Source: Inia geoffrensis (Eukaryota; Chordata; Mammalia; Artiodactyla; Iniidae). Taken from it: 64,000 bases of DNA. Of the stretch, positions 1 through 10,145 are shown one piece after another. The stretch covers positions 37,425,496-37,489,495 of the forward strand of contig CM070900.1 in assembly GCA_036417435.1 (NCBI GenBank). Direction: 5' to 3'. Made by a program: the position numbers and the translations under genes. The notes under the pieces are model-generated. The model had not been told where the DNA came from. It saw only the letters and a program-made list of their open reading frames with translations, and did no database searches. Every line of letters starts with the position of its first letter. Within the stretch, counting starts at the first letter, position 1.

Positions 1-574
1 GCCCCTGAGCGGGGGTGGGGGCCTCAAAGAAGCCTTGTCTGAGTCCCCTGCCACTAGAGAGAGTATTGGCACTTCTAGAAAATGGGGACCTTGCTGGCAA
101 TTCAGTGGAGGGACACAAATATATCTTTGCCGACTTTCTGCTGAAGCTCACGAGGGTTCACTCCTAAGCCTCTTACAGGGTCAGCTGGCGAGGCTGCGAG
201 AGAAGAGTCAGGGCTCGCCCTCCACCACAGGGAGATCGCTGGTAAAAGCATTCATGAGGGAGTGAACCGCGTGTCCGCACCGACACACATGGGCAAACCT
301 CGTCGATGCGTTCTGTCTGGGCTATGAAGCCCTCTCCTGCTTCTTCCAGGTTCTCTCGAAAGCATGTGCAGGGCCTCCCACCCTACCCTCGGACTCTGCG
401 GGCCACAGCTGGAGGGACCAGCCAAGGAACCGTGGCAGGAAGAGGCCAGAGGTCAGCGGGCCTCGGCCGGAGCACGTCTGTCGGTCCCCATTCACACACC
501 ACCAGACGATCCTCTTGACCTGGGCAGTAGCTGCCAACTGACTGCTAAGGTGGGCCCGGCACACACTTGGCTAC
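1..574. other. No gene recognised
   Basis: I see no recognisable coding exon, RNA gene or repeat family here. Short open frames on both strands lack any familiar protein motif. The stretch lies beyond the last recognisable THOP1-like exon (minus strand, ending at 575). The terminal THOP1 exons that should follow it could not be found here. Confidence 0.5.
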
Positions 575-880
575 CTGGCATGGCTGGGAACCCCAGGATC
601 TCCTGGCAGAGGCGGGCATTCTCCTGGGCCGGGTCCGCGGGCGTCTGCGTGCGCAGGGCCTGAACCACCTTGGCCAGGACGATCTGGCACAGGTTGAAGA
701 GGCCTGGGGGGCGGGAGGAAGGAGACGGGGGGCGGGTGGGGGGCTGGCACCGTGTCCAGGCTGCGCTTTCCAGCCGGGCAGACCGGAAGCCCCCTTCCCT
801 TCCCTTGGTCCGGCCCCATCTGGGTTGGCCTGCTGGGACTTGAGGAGCTTGTCCAGCGGCTCGTGAGGGACGGTGCTGCC

Positions 881-1020
881 CGTGCCCCACCAAGACTGAC
901 AGCAGCGCCAGGGCCTCACAGGGCACAGTGCCCCCGGCCCCAGAGCCTTCCCTCTGGTTCTTATCACCAGCTGTCACCAGACTTGCATGCAACGTTCTTT
1001 TCTTTTCTCTTGTCTTCTTT
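881..1020. repeat. Direct repeat copy 1 (about 140 bp)
   Basis: This segment is strongly similar to 1466-1605 in the same orientation. It shares the runs CAGCAGCGCCAGGGCCTCAC and CCAGAGCCTTCCCTCTGGTT and ends in a T-rich tract. It abuts the truncated THOP1-like exon, so the duplication breakpoint may be what removed the rest of that exon. Confidence 0.8.
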
Positions 1021-1029
1021 ACATCCCTC

Positions 1030-1465
1030 AGCCACGCAATGCGGTGAAGCCCTGACACGCGCTGCCACGTCGATACACCCTGAGAACACGATGCTCAGCG
1101 AGAGAAGTCTTACACAGAAGGACACACAGGGCATGACCCCACTGAGGAGAAACGTCCAGAGCAGGTAGACCCACAGAGTCAGCGAGTGGGTTCCTGGTTG
1201 TCAGGGGCTGGCGAGGGGACGGAGTGATAGCTAAGGGCGTGAGGGACATTTTCGGGGTGATGGAAATGGTCCAAAGCAGTAGTGATGTCTGTACAGCTCA
1301 GTAAACCGTCCCCACGCGCCCCGGTGCAACCTGTGAGAGCATTGCTCTCAGGACGAATGGCTGACCACAGGAAGACTGAACGAGCAGTGGGTCCTGGGCC
1401 CAGACGCTCTGCTGGCACCCCCCACGTGGGGAAGTCACTGGGACTTACTTGCTGAGCCTCCACGG
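1030..1465. repeat. Probable old interspersed repeat remnant
   Basis: The part around 1185-1300 (a 'gtgggttcctggttgtcagg' stretch followed by 'ttttcggggtgatggaaatg') resembles a very common degraded mammalian interspersed repeat. I cannot name the family safely. It separates the two copies of the 140-bp direct repeat. No coding content is seen. Confidence 0.35.
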
Positions 1466-1605
1466 AGACTGGCAGCAGCGCCAGGGCCTCACAGGGCACT
1501 GTGCCCCCAGCCCCAGAGCCTTCCCTCTGGTTCTCATCACCGGCTGTCAGCAGACTTGCAGGCAATGTTCCTTTCTTTTCTTTTGTCTTTTTTAAAGGCA
1601 ACTCT
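1466..1605. repeat. Direct repeat copy 2 (about 140 bp)
   Basis: Partner of 881-1020, same orientation, offset about 585 bp, with scattered substitutions. Both copies end in a pyrimidine/T-rich tract. The pair lies between two THOP1-like exons. Confidence 0.8.
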
Positions 1606-2841
1606 TGAGTACATGCATTTAACATGCAGGGAGCCAGCCCTGACTCCTTGATCTAGGTCTTCCAGCCTCTAGAGCCTCGAGGACATCCATTTCCTTTGTT
1701 TATGTGCCCAGTGCCTGGGGTTTGATGATGGAAGCTGACACCGAGGGCGTCACCATGTGCGGGGTGATGTCAGTGAAAGAATCCCATGGCGAGGGCCTGC
1801 ATGAGGACCACGTGTGCCCGGGACCTCCCCGCCCCCTGCCTGCAGCCCTGCACCTGAGAGTGGAGCTGGTGCATCACGTGCCCAAAGTCATGGAAGTTGG
1901 TCTCCCGCTCATCATGCTGCAGCAGGGAGGGTAGGTTGGGCATAGCCTTGGTGAAGTTGGCCACCGTGGCCGCGATGGCGATCTGGCAGCTCCCATCGGG
2001 CTGTAGGCAGCCCGGCTGCAGGCCGAGGCAGGCCGCATGCCCGGACTTCCCCTCCCCGCTGAGGGACGTGGGTGGGGCCCCACTTCCACAGAGGAGCCCT
2101 GGCCCACGGCCGACAGGTTCCCCCACGCACGCACCGAGGATAGAGGTCAGGTAGAACTTGCCGATGGATGACCTTGCCCAAGGCCGCGTCCCAGACCATT
2201 TAGAGCCTCACATCTTCGTGACACATGTTGGTGCCCTCCTCCAGGTCGACGGTCAGCCCCAGCAGCTCCTGGGAGATGCCCAGCAATCAGCCCACGTGTG
2301 ACAGCCCGCATGGGGAAGGACTCATTGAGCAGGTACTGGTCCACGTGGTAGCACGTCTCCTCCCCCTGGTTCATGTAGTAGCGCAGGTCCCAGGCGTCGA
2401 TGGGGCCGTCAAAGTGCAGGCCCCACCTCTGGCACTCGGCCTTCCTCAGCTCCAGGATCATGGCCGCTCCTGCTCCCTGAGGGGCTTCAGCTTCTGGGCC
2501 AGCTCACCTGTGGGCAGAGGGGAGAGGCTCAGCTACATCCCTGGGGCGGCCCCCCAGCCACCCCGTGCCCCTCGAGGCAGAATGAAGGGTCCGGGAAGGT
2601 GACCCCCAAGGGCTGACACAGTGGGGTCTCAGGCGGCACCACGTCCGGTCAAGGTCCGCCTGACCCCATCCCCACTGGGGCTCAGGGGGAGGCAATGTTA
2701 CCTAGAACAGTGGCCATCACCTGGCTGGTCGTGTCCACGTTCATCTCCAGCACGGAGTCGGCATGCGTGCGGAACCCCAGCAGATGGGAGGGACTTCAGG
2801 GCCTGCAGCCTCACCAGCTCCCTGAGGATCACACAGTTCTC

Positions 2842-3654
2842 CTGGAACCCAGAGAGGGAAGGCGCTGGGGACCGTGGGCCACACCCTCCCCACGGGCCCC
2901 GGGCCAGGTCTCTGCAGGCGGGCAGGGTTCCCAGGCCACTGGTGGGCACAGTCAATCCCCTCCCTCCTCCTCCTGGCCCGGATTTCTAGACACTCTGGTG
3001 CTGTCCTAACACGTGGTCTTTATTAACACAGGTCCTTTTGGAACCAGAAATGGCATGAACGTGATGGGCTGTAAGGCCAAGGGCAGGAAGAAATGTGGCC
3101 AGGCTCTCCAGGAGCCGCCAAGGGGCCTCCCCTGGCTCAACAAGACAAACACGGCTGCCGTGCAGACAGTAGCTCATCTCCACGGCGCCCAAACACACAG
3201 CCCCTGGACGGTGAGACACCTGTTGCTGCAGGTGGCCCGTGGCTCACTGATGAGGCCCGGCCCCAGGCGTACGCCACCTTCTCTGGGGCCACCTCTCCGG
3301 TCTGCAGTGGGGTTCTCCTGGGAGCCCCCAGTCACCACAGGACCAGCGTGGCCTGTCTGCAGCCCAAGAAGGTAGGGACACAGACTGTCCCCTGTGCCCC
3401 CCGCATCACCCACGAGGCTGAGCGAGCACCAGTGGTGTCTGCGGGGAAGATGAAGGGCTCATGCACGGCCCCCATCTACAGAAGCACAGACTGCAGCCAC
3501 ATGTGCTATGGGACAAACACAAGTGTCCATGCAGGACCCGATGTCTGAATGTCAAGGCCATTCCCGGGCCACAGTGAGAAGGTTCATCCCCCATGCAAGC
3601 CACAGAGAAGGGATGGGGGGCCCACCTGCGATTCTGAGCTCATCAGGCATCACC
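2842..3654. other. No gene recognised; possible minus-strand polyadenylation site
   Basis: No coding exon is recognised. The upstream THOP1 exon expected here on the minus strand was searched for and not found. A minus-strand AATAAA occurs at 3024-3019, downstream of a moderately open minus-strand frame (3219-2986). It could be a 3' UTR end or chance. Open frames on both strands have no familiar motifs. Confidence 0.35.
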
Positions 3655-3735
3655 CCAGAGGGAGAGGGAGAGGGAGAGAGGTAGACAGAAGTACAGAGGG
3701 AGAGAGAGAGAGAGGGAGGGAGAGATGTCTCTCCC
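3655..3735. repeat. (GAGAGG)n polypurine simple repeat
   Basis: An almost pure G/A tract with GAGAGGGAGAG-type units. It is the outlying first block of the larger purine/pyrimidine array that resumes at about 4075. Confidence 0.9.
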
Positions 3736-3736
3736 T

Positions 3737-3790
3737 TCCCTGGGGGTTCTCTAGTGCAGCCAAGGCTGAAAACCACTGCATTTTGGGAGA
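3737..3790 (-). repeat. MER5-like hAT transposon end
   Basis: Read on the minus strand, this segment starts CAGTGGTTTTCAGCCTTGGC and continues into a GCACTAGAGAACC-like part. This matches the conserved terminal region of MER5-type hAT-Charlie non-autonomous elements. Only the end is recognisable. The segment to about 4075 shows no gene. Confidence 0.5.
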
Positions 3791-4074
3791 TGGGTCCTCG
3801 TGGAAGAGTTAAATAGTAGCTCATGGCATTATCGACACATATTAAAAAGGCCCCAAATCTTGGGGAGTCGGGGAGGGGAGTGTCGGCTGCCTTGTAAACG
3901 AGGAGAGATTGGGCATCAGAGGAGGTGCCTGTGCAGCCTGCGCCCAGGGCCCCGCAGACTTCATCTCCCAGCGGTGGTCCTGGGCTGGAAGTCAGTGGGG
4001 AGGTCAGGCTGTCCAAGCATCAACGATGACTTCAGGGCTGATCTAAAAGGTGCCTGGTGTTTGTTGAAGCAAAA

Positions 4075-5781
4075 AAAAGAGAAAGCAGTAGGGAGAGGAT
4101 GGGAGTGGGAGGGGGAGGGAGCCCCCTTCCTCAGCACTTCTACCTCTCTCCCTCTCTCTCCCTTTCTCCCACTCTCCCTCTACCTCGCTGCCTCTCACTT
4201 TTCCCTCTCCCTCCATCTCTCCCTCTGCCTCTCTCCCTCCCTCTCTCCCTGTCCCTCTTTCCCTGTCCCTCTCTCTCTCTCCCTCTTCCCCTGCCCCTCT
4301 CCGTCTCCCCCTTTCCCTCTCCCCCTTTCCCTCTCCCCCTCTCCCCTCTCCCTCTCTCCCTTCTCTCCCTGTCCCTCTTTACCTGTTCCGCACTCTCTGG
4401 CTCTACCTCTTTCCCTCTCCCTCTCCCTCCACCTCCTTCCCTCTCCGGAGAGGGAAGGAGGTGGAGGGAGAGGGAGAGAGAGATGGAGAGGGAGGAGGGA
4501 GAGGGGGAGAGAGGGGAGAGAGGGAGAGAGTGCTAGAGGGAGGGAGCAAAAGACGTCTCTCCCTCTCTCCCTCCCTCTCTCCCTCCCTCTCTCCCTCCCT
4601 CTCTCCCTCCCTCTCTACCTCTCCCTCCCTCCTTCTCCTCCTTCTGCTCCAACTCTCCTTCTCCCTCCGTCTCTCCATCTCCCTCACTCCCTCCCAGAGA
4701 GGGAGAGACGGAGGGAGAGGCAGACATAAGGCAGAGGGAGGGGGAGAGGGAGAGATGGAGGGAGAGGGACAGGGAGAGGGAGGGAGAGGGAAAGAGGTCT
4801 CTTCCTCCCTCCCTCTCCCTCTTTCCTCCTCCTCTCCCTCTCCCTCTCTCCCTCTCCCTTGTCTCTACCTCTCCCTCCATCTCTCCCTCTCTGGGAGGGA
4901 GTGCAGGCGAGGGAGAGATGGAGGGAGAGGGAGTGCCAGAGGTAGAGGGAGAGGAAGGGAAAGGGCGAGGGAAGGAGAGGGAGAGAGGGAGGGAGGGCGA
5001 GAGAGGGAGAGGGAGGGAGGAAGAGACCACTTTCCCTCTCCCTCTCTCCCTCTCTCTCTCTCCCTCTCTATCTCTCTCTCCCTCTGTCCCTCTCTCTTCC
5101 TCTCTCCCTCTTCCTCCATCTCTCCCTCTCCCTCTCTCCCTCTCTCCCTCTCCCTCTCCCTTATCTCTGCCTCTCCCTCCATCTCTCCCTATCTGGGAAG
5201 GAGTGAGGCAGATGGAGACATGGAGGGAAAGTTGGTGGGAGAGGGAGAGGGAGGAGAAGGAGGGAGGGAGAGGGAGAGAGGGAGGGAGAGACGTCTTCGC
5301 TCCCTGCCTCTATCCCTCTCTCCCTCTCCCCCCTCTACCTCCCTCTCCTGCTGTCTCTCCCTCTCCTTCCACCTCCTTCCCTCTCCAGAGAGGGAAGGAG
5401 GTGGAGGGAGAGGGTGAGGGAAAGAGAGCCAGAGTGTGCAGAACAGGGAAACAGGGACAGGGAGAGAGGAAGGGAGAGGGAGAGGGGAGAGGGAAGAGGG
5501 ACGAGGGAGGCGGGAGGAGGGAGGGGGGAGGCGGGAGAGAGATGGGGGAGAGGGAGGAGAGAGGGGGAGGGGGAGAGGGACGGGGAGAGCGTGGGGGAGA
5601 CGGAGGGGGAGAGGGAGTGGGGAGAGGGACGGGGAGAGGGGAGAGGGAGGGGGAGCGGGAGGAGGAAGAGAGGGAAAGAGAGAGAGGCAGAGGAAAGAGG
5701 GAGAGAGAGGGAAAGAGGGAGAGGGAGAGAGGGAGGGTGAGAGGGACGAGAGGAAGCAGGGAGAAAAGAGAGAAAGAACAC
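4075..5781. repeat. Alternating polypyrimidine/polypurine simple-repeat array
   Basis: About 1.7 kb made almost only of CCCTCTC-type or GAGAGGG-type units, switching strand polarity repeatedly. Approximate blocks are Y 4135-4446, R 4447-4555, Y 4556-4695, R 4696-4798, Y 4799-4890, R 4891-5030, Y 5031-5192, R 5193-5290, Y 5291-5385 and R 5386-5781. Most Y-to-R switches share a turn sequence (CTCTCTGGGAGGGAGT-like, or CTCTCCGGAGAG), so larger units with inverted halves were copied. Long open frames here on both strands translate to Ser/Pro/Leu- or Arg/Glu/Gly-only low complexity and are not genes. Confidence 0.95.
4415..4478. repeat. Perfect 64-bp palindrome at a Y/R switch
   Basis: Two exact 32-base inverted arms meet at 4446/4447 with no spacer; the centre reads CTCTCCGGAGAG. 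The left arm is pure pyrimidine and the right arm pure purine apart from single A or T steps. An imperfect relative with the same 'acctccttccctct' arm lies around 5364-5410. Confidence 0.93.
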
Positions 5782-6148
5782 ACCATCTACATTTCTGTCA
5801 AATGACACCCGGGGATCCTCACACGACCAGGAGAAAATAACACAGCGAGGCTCTTTCTCAGCTGGAACTGGAACTGCAGATGGGGCCAAACACCACCTGG
5901 GTGGCCACACATGTCCAGCTGCCACCCCAGCCCCCTGAGTCTGGTCACCAGGGCTCTGAGTGTTTGCTCCAGGGACCTGGGGTTCACCCTGTCACCCTGG
6001 AGGTCGGGCCTAGACAGCAGGGCCCCGGGCTGGACACATAGGGGGAAAAGCATCCCCACAGGACAGCTTGTGCGAGCCGATTCAGCTGCCAGATTCTAGA
6101 GGCCCGGGATCACCCTGTGGCCCATGAAACCCAGGAGCCACGAGGGTC
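5782..6148. other. No gene recognised
   Basis: Ordinary-composition sequence between the purine array and the SRSF3 retrocopy. A minus-strand open frame (6059-5787) has no recognisable domain. Confidence 0.5.
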
Positions 6149-7440
6149 TTGCATCGGGATTCCTGTCCGTTGGACTGTAACGTTTATGTAAGGAATCTTG
6201 GAAATGGTAACGAGACTGAATTCGAACGAGCTTTAGGATATTATGGACCACTCCGAAGTGTGTGGCTTGCTAAAAACCCTCCCGGCTTCGCTCTTGTTGA
6301 AAATGAAGATCCCCGAGATGCAGCGGTTGCTGTCTGAGAACTAGACGGGAGAACACTCTGTGGCTGCCGAGTAAGAGTGGACCTGTCGAATGGGGAAAAG
6401 AGAAGCCGAAATCGTGGCCGCCTCCTTCTTGGGGTCGTCGCCCTCGAGATGATTATCGGAGGAGGAGTCCCCCCCCTCACCACAGATCAAGACGGAGAAG
6501 CTTCTCCCGCAGCCGGAGCAGGTCCCTTTCTATATATAGGAGAAGAGAGAGATCACTGTCCCAGGAGAGAAATCACAAGCCGTCCCAATCTTTCTCTAGG
6601 TCTCCTAGCCGATCCAGGTCAAATGGAAGGAAATAGCAGACCACTTTGCAAGAGGAGTGGTGCACAGGAAATAACTTCACTTGAGAGGAGTATGTACAGA
6701 AAATTCAAGTTTTGTCTGAGACTTCCAAAGCTTGATGCACTTTTTAAATGTTTTAGCTGTTCACATTTGTTTGTCTCTTGGGACAGTGACACATAAAGGT
6801 ATCATTCTCTATGGTTTGAAATGGGTCATACGAGGCATGTAATATGAAGAATTGTTTCTTTACAATGTTCCCTTAAGCAAAATTGAATTTGATTTGAATT
6901 TTTGGTCTTGCCTAGACTGATAATAAAACTCTAACTCCTGCCCACCTAAAGTGTGATGTTTATTATTATGGAAACAACACTGGCAGCAAACACTGAAAAG
7001 ACTTTCTGTAGCTGGGATATGGTATGCAGCTGTAGTTAAGCAAGCAGTCTTTAAAAGGTGCTGTGAACACAAGCCAGCAGGTAGAAATGAAAGCCGCACC
7101 CTTACCCTAGATTAGAGGTTTAAAAATTCCACTAGTCTTCACACTGGACAAGAGGTTGTCCGGTGAGTTTAGAATCTAAGAAGTTTCAAGGAAGTTAGTT
7201 TACCTTTGAGTTAGGTCATAAGTCCCCTCTGTGATTCCTGTACATGAATACATAGCTCTTTGTAATGTTTTTTGGAAGTTGAGATTATCAATGTCCTGCC
7301 AGATTAAGAGTATATTGTAGAGCTGAACTCTGAGTTACTGTGCAATGTTTTTTTCATGCTATCATTTGTAATATGTTTTGTGAGAATCCTTGGGATTAAA
7401 GTTTTGGTTCCAAAAGGAAAAAAGAAAAAGATAAAAAAGG
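6149..7440 (+). pseudogene. SRSF3: Processed pseudogene of SRSF3
   Basis: SRSF3 is a small SR-family splicing factor with an N-terminal RRM and a C-terminal RS domain. From 6149 the conceptual protein follows it closely: [17 protein letters not shown], then [18 protein letters not shown] and DPRDAA, and later [10 protein letters not shown] followed by shifted-frame RS-domain sequence. No introns interrupt it. The ATG has become TTG (6149-6151), an Arg codon has become TGA (6335-6337), and a deletion around 6420 shifts the frame within the PPPSWGRR region. The copy continues through a long SRSF3-type 3' UTR. An ATTAAA signal lies near 7395 and an A-rich tail at about 7417-7440, so it arose by L1-mediated retroposition. 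It starts very close to the initiation codon, so it is 5'-truncated and lacks its own promoter. Confidence 0.95.
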
Positions 7441-7750
7441 ATCCACCTGCCAATGAAGGGGACACGGGTTCGAGCCCTGGTCCGGGAAGATCCCATGTGC
7501 CTCAGATCAACTAAGCCCGTGGGCCACAACTATTAAGCCTGCGCTCTAGATCCTGGGAGCCACAACTACTGAGCCCCCATGCCACAACTACAGAAGTCGC
7601 ACGTCTAGAGCCCGTGCTCCGAAACAAAAGAAGCCACTGTAATGAGAACCACGGGACCGCGACAAAGAGGAGCCCCTGCTCGCCGCAACTAGAGAAAGCC
7701 CGTGTGCAGCAACGAAGACCCAACGCAACAAAAAAAAAAAAAAAAAAAAG
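7439..7750 (+). mobile_element. CHR-type tRNA-derived SINE, plus orientation
   Basis: It contains the hallmark GGTTCGAGCCCTGGTCCGGG (B-box-like) followed by the repeated 'cacaact' tRNA-unrelated part and ends in a pure A tract at about 7730-7750. It starts right at the A-rich tail of the SRSF3 retrocopy, and the usual GGCTTCCCTGGTGG head is missing. It is therefore 5'-truncated or was inserted into that tail. Confidence 0.9.
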
Positions 7751-8524
7751 ACGATACTGGCCAGGTGATCAAGGGTAAAGTTGTTTGTCACAAGTCCCGT
7801 TGATGGTGTGTGTCCTTGATGTGTATATCCTTGATGGTGTGTATCCTTGATGATGTGACCTGAGGAGAATGGCATTTTTATCTGTGTCTGGATCTTCCGC
7901 CCCAAACCCCATAACTCCAGACCAACCATAAGAAAAACATCAGAAAACCAACAGACAAACAAATTGAGGGACAAAATACCTGACCAGTCCTCCTGAAACC
8001 TTTCAAGGTATCAAAACCCAGAGACGTCTGAGAAATGTCACAACCCAGAGGAGACTGGGACAGAAAAAGGATGTTAGGGGAAAACTAGGGAAATTCTAAT
8101 AAAGCGTGGACTTTAGTTAATAATAATGTATCCATCTCGGTTCCTTAGTTGGATAAACATGTCGTACTAAAGTACTAGCGTGTTGGAAATAGGGGTACTG
8201 GGTCGGGGGTCCACAGTACTCTGTACACTCTGTACAGATCTTTGCAACTTTTTTGTAACTCTAAGCTATTCTAAAATTAAGCAACTGCTAAACAGAGATA
8301 AGAATGTTATTTCCCTGATTTGAACATGCCTGAGTTTGTTTTCATGGTCACATTTGTGCTATCTGGATGTGTCTTGGAATCAGTAGCAAAGGAGAGTTGC
8401 CAGCCCCTGGGAAGATGTGGCTGGTTTGCAGGTGGCTTGCTCTGGAGCTGAAGACCACGGTGGGAAGTCTGCAGCCTCGGGCTGCACTTAGAACCATGGG
8501 AGCGGATGGGCCAGCTCAGTTAGG
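7751..8524 (+). repeat. Old mammalian repeat remnant, then sequence with no gene
   Basis: The part from about 7980 to 8285 ('gtctgagaaatgtcacaacc', 'ggactttagttaataataat', then 'gtaactctaagctattctaa') resembles the 3' end of an ancient L1-type interspersed element in plus orientation. A short 'tgtgtatccttgatg'-type tandem lies at 7800-7860. The stretch 8286-8524 shows nothing recognisable. Confidence 0.5.
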
Positions 8525-9360
8525 GATGGAACCTATAAATAAAACTCTTTTTCTTTTCCATTATGGCTTATCACAGGATATTGAATATAGTTCCCTGTGC
8601 TAGGCAGTAGGGCCTTGTAGTTTATCCATCCTATATTTAATAGTTTGCGTCTGCTAACCCCAAACTCCCAATCTAACCCTCCCTCACTCTTTCTCCCCCT
8701 TGGCAACCACAAGTCTGTTCTCTATGTCTGTGAGTCTGTTTTTGTTTCGTAGACAAGTTCATTTGTATCGTATTTTAGATTTCACATATAAGTGAGATCA
8801 TATATTTGTCTTTCTCTTCTGACTTACTTCACTTAGTATGATAATCTCTAGGTCCATCCACGACGTTGCTGCAAATAGCATTATTTCATTCTTTTTATGG
8901 CTGAATATATTCCATTGTATATATGTACCACATCTTCTTTATCCATTCATCCATCAGTGGACATTTAGGTAGCTTCCACATCTTGCCTATTATAAATAGT
9001 GATGCAATGAACATTGGGGTGCATGTATCTCTTTCTTTCTTTTTCTTTCTTTTTCTTTTTCTTTCTTTCTTCCTTCCTTCCTTCCTTTCTTTCTTTCTTT
9101 CTTTCTTTCTTTTTCTTCTTTCTTTCTCTTCTTTCTTTCTTTCTTTCTTTCATTTTTTGTCACACGGCATGTGGGATCTTAGTTCCCTGGCCAGAGATGG
9201 AACCCATGCTCCCTGCACTGGAAGCACAGAGTCTTAACCACTAGACCACCAGGGAAATCCCAGGGGTGTATGTATATTTTTGAATTAGAGTTTTCTCCGG
9301 ATCTATGCCCAGGAGTGGAATTGCGGGACCCTATGGCAGCTGTATCTGTTCTCTGCACAT
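8525..9360 (-). mobile_element. Antisense L1 fragment (ORF2 end and 3' UTR)
   Basis: Typical antisense L1 phrases run through it: 'agttccctgtgctaggcag', 'tatattccattgtatatatg', 'ttatccattcatccatcag', and 'gtgatgcaatgaacattggg'. It is interrupted at about 9030-9262 by a microsatellite plus an antisense SINE, after which L1 resumes ('agagttttctccggatctat'). Confidence 0.9.
9030..9262 (-). mobile_element. SINE with expanded (CTTT)n tail inserted into the L1
   Basis: An antisense tRNA-derived SINE head ends in CCACCAGGGAAATCC. It is preceded by about 120 bases of CTTT/TTCC microsatellite that grew from its A-rich tail. Imperfect target duplications flank it (GGGGTGCATGTAT before, GGGGTGTATGTAT after), which gives the insertion order: L1 first, then SINE. 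Confidence 0.88.
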
Positions 9361-9654
9361 CTCACATCAACCACCTGCACTCCAATCCTTGCTCTCAACG
9401 TCATCTTCGGGGAACCCAACCTGCGACAGGGACCTTGACAAGAAGAAATGACTCAGGGAAAAGCTACCTGCACAGGGAGGATATAGAGGCCATCGACCCT
9501 GGGGTGTGGCGGGGAGAGTGGGCACAGAGATTTGTCATTTCATCCCCGATACTCAGCCCTCCTGGCTGCCTCACTCTAGGTCACCTCGGGATACAGAGGT
9601 GACCCAGTTAGAGTCGCTGCCTGTGCAGAAATCTAGGGGCACCAGTGGGTCTGA
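9361..9654. other. No gene recognised
   Basis: Unremarkable sequence between the L1 remnant and the MER5 element; no feature supported. Confidence 0.5.
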
Positions 9655-9865
9655 CTAATATTAGTGCAGGGTCTCCCCCATGGCACTGGGGTTATTTGGG
9701 GTAGGTCATTCTCTGCTGGGGGCCCCTCCTGGGCACTGTGTGGGGTTCAGCAGCATCCCTGTCCCCACCCATTTGATTCCAGGGGCCCCTCCCCCCCCGT
9801 TGTGACAACCACAGATTTTCCCCAGACATCACTGAAGAACTGGGTGAGGCAGAAGCAGGATGGCC
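9655..9865 (+). repeat. MER5A-type hAT non-autonomous element
   Basis: It matches the familiar MER5A middle: 'tggggttcagcagcatccct', then the CCCC-rich segment, 'gttgtgacaaccacagattt' and 'ccccagacatcactgaa'. No coding capacity is expected or seen. Confidence 0.75.
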
Positions 9866-10034
9866 CTGGGTGAGGACAGCTGTGTTGAAGCAACCAGCCT
9901 GGCTTAGGGCAAGGTCTGCCCCAATCCCATCAGAGCCTGCATTTAGAACTTCCCCTTCCCTCTCCCACCTCCCCTGCCCTGCAGTGGTCTCCGAGACCTC
10001 ATCCCCATGTAATAAATCACACCTTCTCAGTTTA
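9866..10034. other. Short unassigned stretch
   Basis: No feature supported. Confidence 0.4.
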
Positions 10035-10145
10035 CTGTCCCCAGCACCTAGAAGAGTGTCTGCTATGTAGTAGATGCTTCATAAATACTTGCTGAATCAA
10101 GGAGTTGAATAAAGGGATGAGTGGATGAATGAATGAAGGTTACCA
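10035..10145 (+). repeat. L2 3'-end fragment
   Basis: The string 'agcacctagaagagtgtctg' followed by 'tagtagatgcttcataaata' and a TGAATGAATGAA tail is the usual mammalian L2 3' terminus. Confidence 0.75.

Larger units (their letters stand above)
575..2841 (-). pseudogene. THOP1: Partial unprocessed THOP1 (thimet oligopeptidase) pseudogene
   Basis: THOP1 is a cytosolic zinc metallopeptidase of family M3 that cleaves short peptides. On the minus strand five exon remnants run in gene order and keep introns, so this is a duplicated segment and not a retrocopy. They are 2841-2702 (ENCVILRELVRL, then a frameshift before the HADSVLEMN-like part), 2507-2135 (ELAQKLKPL, AWDLRYYMNQ), 2058-1854 (GHAACLGLQPGCL, LLQHD and the zinc motif), about 889-813 (VPHEPLDKLLKSQQAN) and 703-575 (LFNLCQIVLAKV, ARLCQEILG). 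Damage is clear. One base is missing near 2463 and a TAA sits at 2200-2202. Frame shifts again near the end of that exon. The catalytic HEFGH motif reads HDFGH (1879-1893). The donor after the QQAN segment appears to read AT and not GT. The exon part between the zinc motif and VPHEPLD is missing. Several boundaries still carry GT/AG. Neither the N-terminal exons nor the last exons were found. Confidence 0.88.

Noticed and set aside
300..360. A THOP1 terminal exon on the minus strand (a KKQE-like similarity)
   Set aside because: Only a few residues agree and the flanking conserved residues are missing.
3800..5840. Open frames of about 300 codons on both strands (for example 3800-4729, 4461-5417 and 4918-5805)
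   Set aside because: They consist only of Ser/Pro/Leu or Arg/Glu/Gly strings from the purine/pyrimidine repeat and overlap each other on both strands.
7439..7560. A genuine tRNA gene in the SINE heads
   Set aside because: B-box-like GGTTCGAGCCC is present, but the cloverleaf is not kept and SINE bodies with A tails follow.
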